Shown here in pieces: positions 48,219-56,211 of a stretch of 64,000 nucleotides of DNA (positions within the stretch are counted from its first letter, which is position 1; the number at the start of each line of letters is the position of its first letter). The DNA is from DASQZT01 sp963728965 (GTDB lineage: Bacteria > Acidobacteriota > Terriglobia > Bryobacterales > Bryobacteraceae). Both the position numbers and the translations under genes were made by a program. The stretch covers positions 1,054,001 through 1,118,000 of the forward strand of contig CAVSMH010000012.1 of assembly GCA_963728965.1 (NCBI GenBank), written 5' to 3'. The notes below the pieces were generated by a model, which had not been told where the DNA came from, did no database searches, and saw only the letters and a program-made list of their open reading frames with translations.

Positions 48219-48667
48219 GCCGTCCCTTGAAGCGGGTTCTCTTCGTCTGCATCGGCAACTCCTGCCGCAGCCAGATGGCCGAGGCCTTCGCCCGTACCTA
48301 CGGCAGTGATGTCATGGTCCCCGCCTCGGCCGGCCTCCGTCCGGCTCCCGGTGTCGCGCCCGATACCATTCGCGCCATGGCCGAAAAGAATATCGATATC
48401 CGCGACCAGTTTCCCAAGGGCCTCCGCCAACTGGCACGCGCTGAATTCGCCCTGGCCATCGATATGAGCGGGTTTGGCCTGCCCGATACAGTCGCCGCCG
48501 AGGTCCGCTCCTGGGATGTGCCCGATCCCGTTTTCTTCGACTACGACGAACATTGCGAGGTTCGCGACGCCATCGAGCGCCTGGTCATGACCTTGGTTAC
48601 CGAGCTGCGCCGCGAGCAGCGTACCCCCCAATTCCGCCCCTTCGGATCCGATCGCCGTCAACCCTGA
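48215..48667 (+). CDS. Low-molecular-weight protein tyrosine phosphatase / ArsC-like protein
   Basis: 150 residues from a GTG. The phosphate loop is VLFVCIGNSCRSQMAEA (CX5R with Ser). A catalytic acid lies in SWDVPDPVFFDYDEHCEV, as in LMW phosphatases and thioredoxin-coupled arsenate reductases. The N-terminal loop has the Cys pair CIGNSC, so it could be either. Its overlap with pdxT suggests cotranscription, but no functional link to PLP is known to me. Confidence 0.85.
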   Translation: MSRPLKRVLFVCIGNSCRSQMAEAFARTYGSDVMVPASAGLRPAPGVAPDTIRAMAEKNIDIRDQFPKGLRQLARAEFALAIDMSGFGLPDTVAAEVRSWDVPDPVFFDYDEHCEVRDAIERLVMTLVTELRREQRTPQFRPFGSDRRQP

Positions 48668-48806
48668 ACTTTTTTCCCACCCCGGTTTCCTACCCGGCCG
48701 CCTGACTCGGGCTAGGGTGCGTGCCCTATGCGCCCGTTCCGTTTGCGTTCGCACCAATACCGCCCTATGGCCCGGTGATTGCAGTTCCGTATGGCGGTAG
48801 CAAGCC

Positions 48807-49607
48807 ATGCGTAAAGCAATTCTATTTGCCATATTGACCTTTATCCCCGCCGGGCTCTTTGGCGCACGTCTCACCTTGCGGGATGGGACGGTGCTTCATG
48901 GGCGATTCATGAGCGGTACGGACCGCAGCATCATATTTCAAGACGACCAGGGAGCCCGGCGGCGTTTTGACCTCGATCAGGTACAGACTCTCGATTTCCG
49001 GGACAACGGCCCCGCCGAGCGTGACAGCGCCTACCGCCAGGAGGAGCGTCCGATCGAACACAACCGCCGCTATGAGCACGATTGGACAGTGCTGCCGGCG
49101 GACTCGCGAATTTCCGTTCGCACCGACCAGCGGATCGACGCCTCCAATGCCGTCGAAGGGCGCACCTTTCCTGCCACCGTGGTAGACGATATCGCCGACG
49201 AGAGCGGCCAGCTCGTGATTCCGCGAGGATCCCCCGCCACTCTCATCGTGCGGGGCGTGTCCGAAAGCGGCACCTTCACCAGCGGCAACCTCGTGCTCGA
49301 CCTCGACAGCATTCGCGTGAACGGCCGCCGCTATGTCGTAAATACCGCCGACATGGAGACCGGCAATACCGGCATCGGTAAGAACCGCCGCACCGCCGAA
49401 ATGGTAGGTGGCGGCGCGGTCCTCGGAACCCTCCTCGGCGCCCTCGCCGGTGGAGGGAAAGGCGCCGCCATCGGTGCCGTCGCCGGCGCGGCGGCCGGCG
49501 GCGGTGTACAGGTCTTGACCAAGGGCAAAGAGATCAGAGTCCCGGCCGAAACGGTCTTGAATTTCCGGCTGGATCGGCCGCTGCACCTGAGAGAAGCGAC
49601 GTATTAG
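48807..49607 (+). CDS. Secreted glycine-zipper protein
   Basis: 266 residues with a signal peptide (LFAILTFIPAGLFG). Residues about 20-75 are a beta unit found in many acidobacterial envelope proteins (RLTLRDGTVLHGRFMSGTDR, DDQGARRRFDL). A second beta-rich region (about 95-195) ends in a glycine-zipper membrane segment (about 205-235: GGGAVLGTLLGALAGGGKGA). The C-terminus is VPAETVLNFRLDRPL. Envelope-associated, function unknown. Confidence 0.75.
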   Translation: MRKAILFAILTFIPAGLFGARLTLRDGTVLHGRFMSGTDRSIIFQDDQGARRRFDLDQVQTLDFRDNGPAERDSAYRQEERPIEHNRRYEHDWTVLPADSRISVRTDQRIDASNAVEGRTFPATVVDDIADESGQLVIPRGSPATLIVRGVSESGTFTSGNLVLDLDSIRVNGRRYVVNTADMETGNTGIGKNRRTAEMVGGGAVLGTLLGALAGGGKGAAIGAVAGAAAGGGVQVLTKGKEIRVPAETVLNFRLDRPLHLREATY

Positions 49608-49647
49608 TGGATTGGATGAATTCATTGATTGAGAGGAGCAAACATAA

Positions 49648-50133
49648 ATGGCACGTGAAATGGAAAAAGTGAGAAGAGCCGGTTCGGTCACCGATATTGA
49701 GACCGAGCGCATTCACAGCGATTGGGATGAAGGGCACCGCTTCCGCCGCGTCATGTCGGCGGGAACCCTGGCCGGCGACCGTGTTCGCAATTCGGTCGGC
49801 GAGGATCTCGGCAAGCTCGAAGAGATCATGCTGGATGTTCCCACGGGACGCGTGGCTTACGCGGTTCTTTCCTTCGGCGGTTTCCTGGGTATGGGCACCA
49901 AGCTGTTCGCCATCCCCTGGGAAGCTTTGACGCTGAACGAAGCCGATCACGAGTTCATTCTCGATGTCGATAAGCAGCGGCTCGAGAACGCACCGGGCTT
50001 CGATAAAGATAGTTGGCCGGACATGGCCGACCCCACCTTCGGTCGGAAGATCTACGACTACTACGGCTACAAACCCTACTGGGATGAGCAGGCGGGTATG
50101 CCCCGCACTCCCACTGGGAACCGAACCACGTAG
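49648..50133 (+). CDS. PRC-barrel domain protein
   Basis: 161 residues. Residues about 30-105 are a PRC-barrel: AGDRVRNSVGEDLGKLEEIM and VAYAVLSFGGFLGMGTKLFA with IPWEAL. Such single-domain proteins are common in stress and desiccation clusters of soil bacteria and may bind RNA or phospholipid. The GAGAGGAGCAAAC leader gives a good RBS. A terminator lies downstream. Confidence 0.88.
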   Translation: MAREMEKVRRAGSVTDIETERIHSDWDEGHRFRRVMSAGTLAGDRVRNSVGEDLGKLEEIMLDVPTGRVAYAVLSFGGFLGMGTKLFAIPWEALTLNEADHEFILDVDKQRLENAPGFDKDSWPDMADPTFGRKIYDYYGYKPYWDEQAGMPRTPTGNRTT

Positions 50134-50156
50134 CGGGGCCTTGGGGCGGTAAGGCA

Positions 50157-50176
50157 AGCCGCGGATTTCCGCGGCT
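50157..50176. terminator. GC-rich hairpin downstream of the PRC-barrel gene
   Basis: AGCCGCGG-ATTT-CCGCGGCT, a perfect 8-bp stem with a 4-base loop, 24 bases after the PRC-barrel stop. It has no U-run of its own and probably works with the next hairpin. Confidence 0.6.
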
Positions 50177-50187
50177 GCCAGAAACCG

Positions 50188-50227
50188 GGGCAGGTCACTT
50201 CATCTCTGGCCTGCCCTTTTCTTTTTT
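50188..50227 (+). terminator. Rho-independent terminator
   Basis: GGGCAGG (50188-50194) pairs with CCTGCCC (50210-50216), directly followed by TTTTCTTTTTT. It is a clean intrinsic terminator ending the PRC-barrel transcript. Confidence 0.85.
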
Positions 50228-50244
50228 GAAAATGGGAAATTGGT

Positions 50245-50490
50245 ATGAATAACTGGAATGACTTGAGAGTGGCTATCGTTGCCATGGACGGTTTCGAGGA
50301 ATCCGAGTTAGTCGAGCCCCAAAAAGCCCTCGCGCAGGCTGGCGCCCGCGTGGAGGTGTTATCGCCAAAACCCGGCGAGGTCGTTGTCGATCAGAACCTG
50401 GTTACCAGTCGCGGCCCTGAAGACCTGCCCGCCTTCATTCGGGAGATGCTGCAGTTGCTGGCGCAGACTCCTGTGGAATCCCATCGCTGA
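50245..50490 (+). pseudogene. DJ-1/PfpI protein with internal in-frame deletion
   Basis: 81 residues. Residues 7-44 are the N-terminus of a PfpI protein (RVAIVAMDGFEESELVEPQK, then QAGARVEVLSPKPG), and residues 45-75 are the family's C-terminus (EVVVDQNLVTSRGPEDLPAF). The middle of about 100 residues, with the nucleophilic Cys, is missing without loss of frame. It cannot have the usual glyoxalase or protease-like activity. It may be a deletion relic or a reduced protein with a new role. Confidence 0.8.
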
Positions 50491-50528
50491 GCCGTATGGG
50501 CGACCAAGCTGAGAAGGAGCCTGTCACT

Positions 50529-51437
50529 ATGCGCTCGGTGTGGGAACTGCTCAAACAGACCGCCCGGGGCTGGAGCGATATCAACGCACCCCGGCTCGGC
50601 GCGTCATTGTCGTTTTATGCCATGTTGTCCATGGCTCCGCTGCTGGTGGTCTGCATCGGTCTGGCCGGGCTGGTATTCGGTCCTGCCGCGGCGCAGGGAC
50701 AAGTGGCCGAGCAGGTGCAGAACGTCGTCGGCAGCCGCGGCGGCCAGGTCGTTCAGACCCTGCTCCTCGAGAGTTCGAACCTGTCGTCGGGACTCCTCGC
50801 GGCGGGCGTGGGATTGTTCATGCTTCTGTTCGGCGCCTCCGGAGTGTTTGTGGAGTTGCGCGATTCGCTCAACCTGGTCTGGGATGCCCGGCCGCAGGGC
50901 GGCGGTGGCCTCAAGGGGCTGGTCCGTTATCGGTTTTTTTCCTTTGCCCTGGTGCTGGGCATCGGATTCCTGCTGCTGATTTCGCTGCTGCTGAGCGCCG
51001 CCATTGCCGGTGCCGAACATTTCTTCGGGCGGTACCTTCCGCTTCCCGCCGGCGTGCTCTACGCGGTGAATATCCTGGTCTCGTTCAGCTCCATTACGGT
51101 GCTGTTCGCCCTGCTCTACAAGGTCGTTCCCGATGTGGATATTGAATGGCGCGATGTCTGGATCGGCGCCGCCGTCACCTCGCTGCTCTTCTCCATCGGG
51201 AAATTTTTGATCGGCTTGTATCTCGGCAAAGCCAGCGTCGGCTCCGCGTACGGTGCCGCGGGGTCGCTGGTCGTCTTCCTCGTATGGGTGTATTACTCCG
51301 CCCAGATCTTCTTCTTCGGCGCCGAGTTCACGCACACCTTCGCAAAGCGCCACGGCTCCCTTGCCCCCGCCGCCGCCCGCCCCGGCGCCGTCCCACGCCA
51401 CGCGCTCGATCGCTCGCGCCGCCCGAGGATGGCCTGA
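50529..51437 (+). CDS. YihY/BrkB-family membrane protein
   Basis: 302 residues from the ATG at 50529, preceded by GAAGGAG; an earlier in-frame ATG at 50496 lacks one. Six helices with family features: APRLGASLSFYAMLSMAPLL, LDSLNLVW-type loop (RDSLNLVWDA), YKVVPDVDIEWRDVWIGA and YGAAGSLVVFLVWVYYSAQI with FGAEFTH. The name RNase BN for this family is historical; function is unknown. Confidence 0.92.
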   Translation: MRSVWELLKQTARGWSDINAPRLGASLSFYAMLSMAPLLVVCIGLAGLVFGPAAAQGQVAEQVQNVVGSRGGQVVQTLLLESSNLSSGLLAAGVGLFMLLFGASGVFVELRDSLNLVWDARPQGGGGLKGLVRYRFFSFALVLGIGFLLLISLLLSAAIAGAEHFFGRYLPLPAGVLYAVNILVSFSSITVLFALLYKVVPDVDIEWRDVWIGAAVTSLLFSIGKFLIGLYLGKASVGSAYGAAGSLVVFLVWVYYSAQIFFFGAEFTHTFAKRHGSLAPAAARPGAVPRHALDRSRRPRMA

Positions 51438-51445
51438 GGCCGGCC

Positions 51446-51976
51446 ATGTCGAAAGAACCGTTTCGCTTTCCCGGCGACGTGTCCAAGGCCGTTCGCGAGA
51501 ACGTCAACGCCGTCGCCCGGCTGGAGGAGAGTTTTCTCCACAGCCGCAGCCTGTCCGAGCGCATCGCCGACGGGATCGGCAGCTTTGTCGGCAGTCTGAC
51601 CTTCGTTTTTCTGCACGTGGTGTTCTATGGCGTGTGGATCGGCGTCAATGTGGGATGGGTTCCCGGCGTTCGCAAGTTCGATCCGTTTCCGTTCCTGCTG
51701 TTGGTCCTGATCGTCTCGCTCGAAGCCATCTTTCTATCGACGTTCGTCCTCATCAAGCAGAACCGCATGAGCCGCCGCGACGATCTCCGCGCCCATCTCG
51801 ACTTACAGATTAATCTCCTTTCCGAACAGGAAATGACCCTGGTGCTCCAGATGCTCCAACGAATATCCACACGGTTGGGCGCCACCCTGCCGTCGGAGGA
51901 TGTCGAGGAGTTGAGCGAAACCACCTCGGTCGAGGCGGTCGCCGGAGAACTGCGCGATGCGCTCCCGGAGGAGTAG
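51446..51976 (+). CDS. DUF1003 membrane protein
   Basis: 176 residues from the ATG at 51446, nine bases after the YihY gene. Two transmembrane helices (SFVGSLTFVFLHVVFYGVWI, then FLLLVLIVSLEAIFLSTFVL) precede the conserved IKQNRMSRRDDLRAHLDLQI and NLLSEQEM, which define DUF1003. Function unknown. Coupled with the upstream gene. Confidence 0.92.
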   Translation: MSKEPFRFPGDVSKAVRENVNAVARLEESFLHSRSLSERIADGIGSFVGSLTFVFLHVVFYGVWIGVNVGWVPGVRKFDPFPFLLLVLIVSLEAIFLSTFVLIKQNRMSRRDDLRAHLDLQINLLSEQEMTLVLQMLQRISTRLGATLPSEDVEELSETTSVEAVAGELRDALPEE

Positions 51977-52109
51977 AGTGCGAAATAGGCCCTCCTTTCC
52001 TACTCCCGCGCCCGCCCACCGTGCCGCATCTCACGTTGCCGCGGCTCGATTCCCTGCAATCCGATTTATCTTGTAAATACAGTCCCACACCCGGAGAAGG
52101 AGCGTTGTT

Positions 52110-52937
52110 ATGCAGGTCATCACACATCACAGACATGCCGTCAATCTGACGCGCGCGGAACGAATCGCATCGGCGGTCGGCGGAGGCATTCTCGCCGGCG
52201 CCGGAATCTCCCGCCGCAGTCCCTGGGGGTTCGCCCTGGCCGTCGTCGGAAGCGATCTGCTCCGCCGCGCATTCACCGGCCATTCCTATTTGTACGAAGC
52301 GTTCGGCGTTCGCACCGCGCCCTTGGGCGATGGGGCCGAAACCACCAGCCTGCCCTACGAACTCGGCGTCCGCGTCGATTGCGCCGTCACCGTAGCGCGG
52401 CCGCGCGCCGAAGTCTACCGCTTCTGGCGCGACATCACCAACCTGCCGCAATTCATGAAACACCTCGAGTCCGTCCGTCAGCTCGAGGATGGCCGCTCCC
52501 ACTGGGTCGCCCGGGCCCCCGCCGGCCGGACCGTCGAATGGGACGCCGTGATCCATAATGAAGTCGAAAATGAGCTGCTCGCCTGGCGCTCCCTGCCCGG
52601 CACCACCGTGGCCAATGCCGGCACCGTCATCTTCCGCGACGCCCCCGGCGGGCGCGGTACCGAGGTCAACGTGGAGCTCCAGTACAATCCTCCCGCGGGC
52701 GTGCTCGGCGCCGTGGCGGCCAGGCTCTGGGGCGAAGAGCCCGGGCAGCAGATCCAGGACGACCTGCATCGCCTCAAGCAGCTCCTCGAAACCGGAGAAG
52801 TCATCACCACTCAGGGCCAGCCCTCCGGGTTCGCCGCCAGATTGCGCCAGCCTCGACCTTCCTCGGCCGATCGCTCCGTGCAGCAGGCATCGGAGGCATC
52901 GTTCCCCGCCAGCGATGCTCCCGCCTATAGCCAGTAA
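52110..52937 (+). CDS. SRPBCC (polyketide cyclase/dehydrase-like) protein
   Basis: 275 residues. An N-terminal hydrophobic region (about 18-52, DUF2892-like: RIASAVGGGILAGAGI) precedes a START/SRPBCC domain (about 88-235) with CAVTVARPRAEVYRFWRDIT and NLPQFMKHLESV, a pattern seen in many stress-cluster cyclase/dehydrase proteins. The tail is Ser/Ala-rich. AGGAG RBS is clear. The Zn-ADH gene follows 28 bases later. Confidence 0.87.
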   Translation: MQVITHHRHAVNLTRAERIASAVGGGILAGAGISRRSPWGFALAVVGSDLLRRAFTGHSYLYEAFGVRTAPLGDGAETTSLPYELGVRVDCAVTVARPRAEVYRFWRDITNLPQFMKHLESVRQLEDGRSHWVARAPAGRTVEWDAVIHNEVENELLAWRSLPGTTVANAGTVIFRDAPGGRGTEVNVELQYNPPAGVLGAVAARLWGEEPGQQIQDDLHRLKQLLETGEVITTQGQPSGFAARLRQPRPSSADRSVQQASEASFPASDAPAYSQ

Positions 52938-52965
52938 GACAGTAAGACAGGATAGGAGAAACGCC

Positions 52966-54135
52966 ATGAAAGCTCTCTGTTGGTACGGCACCCACGACGT
53001 GCGCGTCGAAAACGTCCCTGAACCCAGGATCCTCTCCCGCCACGACGCCGTCATCCGGATCACCCTCACCGCCATCTGCGGCTCCGATCTCCATCTCTAC
53101 GACGGTTTCATTCCTTCCATGCATAAAGGCGACATCCTCGGCCACGAATTCATGGGCGAGGTGCTCGAGGTCGGCAGCGACGTGCGCAAGCTCAAGAAGG
53201 GCGACCGGGTGGTGGTTCCTTTTACCATCTGCTGCGGCGAATGCTATTACTGCCGGAAGGGCCTCTGGTCCCTGTGCGACAACAGCAATCCCAATGCGGG
53301 CATGGCCGAGACCCTCTACGGCTCGAGCGGCGCCGGCCTGTTCGGCTATTCCCACATCTATGGCGGCTTCGCCGGAGGCCAGGCGCAATATGCCCGCGTG
53401 CCTTTCGCCGATGTCGGCCCGTACAAGATACCCGAAGGCGTCCCCGATGAGAAAGTCCTCTTCCTGTCCGACATCTTTCCCACCGGCTTCATGGCCGCGG
53501 AAAACTGCCAGATCCAACCCGGCGATGTCGTGGCCGTCTGGGGTTGCGGCCCGGTCGGACAGTTCGCCGTTCGCAGCGCCTTCCTGCTCGGCGCCGAGCG
53601 CGTCATCGCGCTCGACCGCGTGCCGGAGCGCATGGAACTGGCCCGCCAGTCCGGCGCCGATGTCGTCGATTTCTCCGCGGTCGATGTGGTCGAAAAGCTC
53701 AAAGAGCTGACCGGCGGCCGCGGTCCCGACGCCTGCATCGACGCGGTCGGAATGGAGGCGCACGGCACCGCCATCGACAACGTCTACGACCGCGCCAAGC
53801 AGGCCATGATGCTCGAAACCGATCGCCCCCACGTCCTCCGTCAATGCATCCAGGCTTGTCGCAAAGGCGGCACCGTCTCCATCCCCGGCGTCTACGGCGG
53901 CATCATCGACAAGTTCCCCATCGGCGCCGCTTTCGCCAAGGGCCTGACGTTCAAGATGGGACAGACCCACGTGCCGCGCTACTTCGAGCGCCTGATGAAC
54001 TACATCCAGTCCGGCGCCATCGATCCCAGCTTCCTGATCACCCACCGCCTCCGCATCGACGATGCGCCGGAAGCCTACAAGACATTTCGGAACCACGACG
54101 ACCGCTGCATCAAGGTCGTCCTCAACCCGAATTGA
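52966..54135 (+). CDS. Zinc-dependent alcohol dehydrogenase (formaldehyde-dehydrogenase-like)
   Basis: 389 residues from the ATG at 52966, after TAGGAGAA. The catalytic zinc ligands are Cys38 in TAICGSDLHLYDG and His in GHEFMGEV; the structural-zinc loop is CCGECYYCRKGLWSLC. The Rossmann motif is VAVWGCGPVGQFAV. The long insert and layout match glutathione-independent formaldehyde dehydrogenase-like proteins. It probably oxidises a short aldehyde or alcohol with NAD. It closes the SRPBCC-ADH pair. Confidence 0.92.
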   Translation: MKALCWYGTHDVRVENVPEPRILSRHDAVIRITLTAICGSDLHLYDGFIPSMHKGDILGHEFMGEVLEVGSDVRKLKKGDRVVVPFTICCGECYYCRKGLWSLCDNSNPNAGMAETLYGSSGAGLFGYSHIYGGFAGGQAQYARVPFADVGPYKIPEGVPDEKVLFLSDIFPTGFMAAENCQIQPGDVVAVWGCGPVGQFAVRSAFLLGAERVIALDRVPERMELARQSGADVVDFSAVDVVEKLKELTGGRGPDACIDAVGMEAHGTAIDNVYDRAKQAMMLETDRPHVLRQCIQACRKGGTVSIPGVYGGIIDKFPIGAAFAKGLTFKMGQTHVPRYFERLMNYIQSGAIDPSFLITHRLRIDDAPEAYKTFRNHDDRCIKVVLNPN

Positions 54136-54199
54136 GCAACGCGTGCCGATCGGTACAACGGCTGAACGGTTGCTTTCTGATCAGTGAGAGGTGCAGACC

Positions 54200-54349
54200 A
54201 TGCTATTGCTTTTGATTGTTCTGATCGTCCTGCTGTTCGCGGCGGCTCCCGCCTGGCCGTACAGCCGGGGCTGGGGATACTATCCCAGCGGCGGATTGGG
54301 ATTGATCGTGCTGATCCTGGTCATTCTCCTGCTGATGGGCCGGATTTAG
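54200..54349 (+). CDS. DUF3309 small membrane protein
   Basis: 49 residues: two hydrophobic helices (LLLLIVLIVLLFAAAPAWPY and LIVLILVILLLMGRI) joined by YSRGWGYYPSGG, which is the defining motif of DUF3309. It is short enough to be missed by gene callers. RBS GAGAGG lies 8-13 bases before the ATG. Family members sit in envelope stress clusters; function unknown. Confidence 0.9.
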   Translation: MLLLLIVLIVLLFAAAPAWPYSRGWGYYPSGGLGLIVLILVILLLMGRI

Positions 54350-54367
54350 CACGTCCCCGCATTCTCC

Positions 54368-54389
54368 GGGCAGGGAGCCGGACCTGCCC
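54368..54389. terminator. Stem-loop downstream of the DUF3309 gene
   Basis: GGGCAGG-GAGCCGGA-CCTGCCC, a 7-bp stem with the same arms as the terminator at 50188-50227, 18 bases after the stop. No T-run follows, so its strength is uncertain. Confidence 0.45.
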
Positions 54390-54472
54390 GCCACTTGCAT
54401 GGCGCCTCGCGATTCCGCCATAATACTCGCCAGGAACGGTAATTTTCGTCACGGATAGGGGGAGTATCTGTT

Positions 54473-54736
54473 GTGCGAAGGTCGCTGGTAGTTGCCTTGG
54501 TTGAGTACGCCGAATGTTCCCTCAGGTCGCAGGCCCATCGCTTTCTGGTCGGCTTGTCTTCGGACGAGCTTCAATTCATCGCTCAATTCATGGGCAGTTG
54601 CATCCTGGAATCCGCGGAATGCTGTGAGGCGGCGCGCGTAAAGCGATGCTGCTCGGAGGACCAGCAGCTCAAGGTGATTGTGCTGCGCGAATACCTGTCG
54701 CAAAGCGGTTTGGGCGAGTTATCGGCGGCGCTCTAG
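54473..54736 (+). CDS. Small cysteine-rich protein of unknown function
   Basis: 87 residues from a GTG preceded by GGGGGAG. Mostly helical, with a Cys cluster in CILESAECCEAARVKRCCSE. No signal peptide or known domain. The good RBS and balanced composition support it being real. It converges with the selenoprotein gene. Confidence 0.5.
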   Translation: MRRSLVVALVEYAECSLRSQAHRFLVGLSSDELQFIAQFMGSCILESAECCEAARVKRCCSEDQQLKVIVLREYLSQSGLGELSAAL

Positions 54737-54769
54737 CAAAAGCTGCCCTGGACAGGTTCCTGGCCGCCG

Positions 54770-55498
54770 TCAATCGAGGCCGCGGAGCGCGGCTTCCAGT
54801 CGTGCCGGCTCGAAACCGAAGGGCCCCGGTTCGCTTTTGAAGACCACTCGTCCGTCGCGCCCGATCAGCAGCAGGCGGTCCGGCCAGCCCGTGTACTTCC
54901 GCTCGACGGTGTTTTCGATGCCGTCAATCAGCGCCGGAAAGCGGATGCCGAGGTGGCGCACGCAACTTTCGGCCACCTGCACCCGCTCCCCTGCGCTGCG
55001 CGGATTGCGAAAGATCACGCCGTCGCGCAGGTTGCTGCTCATCTGCCAGATGTCGCTCGGATGCGCTTCCTCGATGTAGACGGCGTAGAACGCCACCCGG
55101 CCGCGATACGTATCGAACAAGCGGTTGAGCGCGGGAACCTCCCGGCGGAAGGGCGGTCAGGTGTAGCTGCCGAACACCAGCACCACCGGCCGGACGCCGC
55201 GGAACGACGAGAGCTGTACCATCTCCCTCCCATCGAGCGTGGGCAGACGGAAATCCGGCGCCTCGCCGCCCGGCAGCAAGGCGCCCGCTCGGGCGTGCAT
55301 CCACAACGTCTCGAAGGGCAGCACCAGCATCATCGGCAGGGGCACGTGCGCCATCACGCGGCCGAAGAAATCCGGCGGCCGGGTCATGGCCCAATACAGT
55401 CCGGCGGAAGCCGTGAGGTGAGCCGCAACCAGCACGACCGCCACGCGAAGCAGCAGCCGCGAGACCCGGTTCTTGCGAATGGTGGGAGGCGCCGCCAT
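54770..55498 (-). CDS. Iodothyronine-deiodinase-like selenoprotein (UGA read as Sec114)
   Basis: 242 residues with UGA at 55159-55157 read as selenocysteine. Gene callers see two pieces, 55498-55157 and 55120-54770. Order: one N-terminal transmembrane helix (about 13-36), a thioredoxin fold starting GEAPDFRLPTLDGREM (about 78-93), the active site VVLVFGSYT-U-PPFRREVP, then AVYIEEAHPSDIWQM and the final strand GRDGRVVFKSEPGP. T-U-PPF and YIEEAHxSD are deiodinase hallmarks. A SECIS-like hairpin follows the UGA. It probably acts in reductive dehalogenation or redox at the membrane; the substrate is unknown. The Sec machinery lies outside the window. Confidence 0.85.
55132..55144 (-). promoter_or_regulatory. 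Bacterial SECIS-like hairpin
   Basis: On minus, CGGGA-GGT-TCCCG forms a perfect 5-bp stem with a GGU apical loop; the loop begins about 17 bases after the UGA, within the range used by SelB. G in the loop is the main bacterial SECIS feature. Confidence 0.65.
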
Positions 55499-55644
55499 GA
55501 CTGGGAATTCTATCAGCTTCCGCGCCGCGCCGGGCGGCGTCACCCGCCACCCGGAAACGGATGACGGCCACGGCCGCTGAGCTAATGTAATATTGTGTCA
55601 ACGAACGGTCATCGGCTCCGGAAGGAGGGCGTGGGGCGTACCTG

Positions 55645-56202
55645 ATGCAACTGGTTGCCTGGATTGCACTGGTGGTGTTCTGGTTTGCCTGGGGATATCC
55701 GTTCATCTTCCGGGTGCCTCACAAGCAGAATCGTCCGTCCGTTGCGGCGATCATGCCCACGCGACTTGGCCTGCTGCTCGAAGGCATCGCCATCTTCCTG
55801 GCGTTTGCCTTTCGTCTGCCGCCCGAGTCGCCGCTCGGCCTGGGGCGGTTGGTGCCGGCGCTGCTGCTGGGCCCCGTTGCGGCGGCCCTTTCCTGGACTT
55901 CGGTCCGGCACCTGGGCAAGCAGTTTCGCATTCACGCCGGCCTCTATCAGGATCACGAGTTGGTGCGCACCGGCCCGTACGCCTTGGTGCGTCACCCCAT
56001 CTACTCGTCGCTCCTGGCCATCCTGTTGTGCACCCTGCTGATCCTCACCCCGTGGGCATGGACCGCGGTGGCTCTGGCGCTGTTTATCGCGGGCACCGAA
56101 ATCCGCGTCCATGCCGAAGACAAACTGCTGGCTTCCCGCTTCGGCGACGAGTTTGCCCGGTATCGCGCCAAGGTTCCCGCCTATGTGCCCTTCGTGCGAT
56201 AG
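55645..56202 (+). CDS. ICMT/PEMT-type integral membrane methyltransferase
   Basis: 185 residues. Helices at about 4-20, 42-58, 68-88 and 110-142. SAM-binding signature of the isoprenylcysteine carboxyl methyltransferase superfamily: ELVRTGPYALVRHPIYSSLL, then EDKLLASRFGDEFARYRAKV and PAYVPF. Bacterial members methylate small or lipid substrates. A second copy is at 58500-59045. It diverges from the selenoprotein. Confidence 0.85.
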   Translation: MQLVAWIALVVFWFAWGYPFIFRVPHKQNRPSVAAIMPTRLGLLLEGIAIFLAFAFRLPPESPLGLGRLVPALLLGPVAAALSWTSVRHLGKQFRIHAGLYQDHELVRTGPYALVRHPIYSSLLAILLCTLLILTPWAWTAVALALFIAGTEIRVHAEDKLLASRFGDEFARYRAKVPAYVPFVR

Positions 56203-56211
56203 TGATTCATT

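Noticed and set aside
55157..55159. TGA as a nonsense mutation in a thioredoxin-like gene
   Set aside because: The UGA is exactly at the deiodinase Sec position, similarity continues in frame on both sides, and a SECIS-like hairpin follows.
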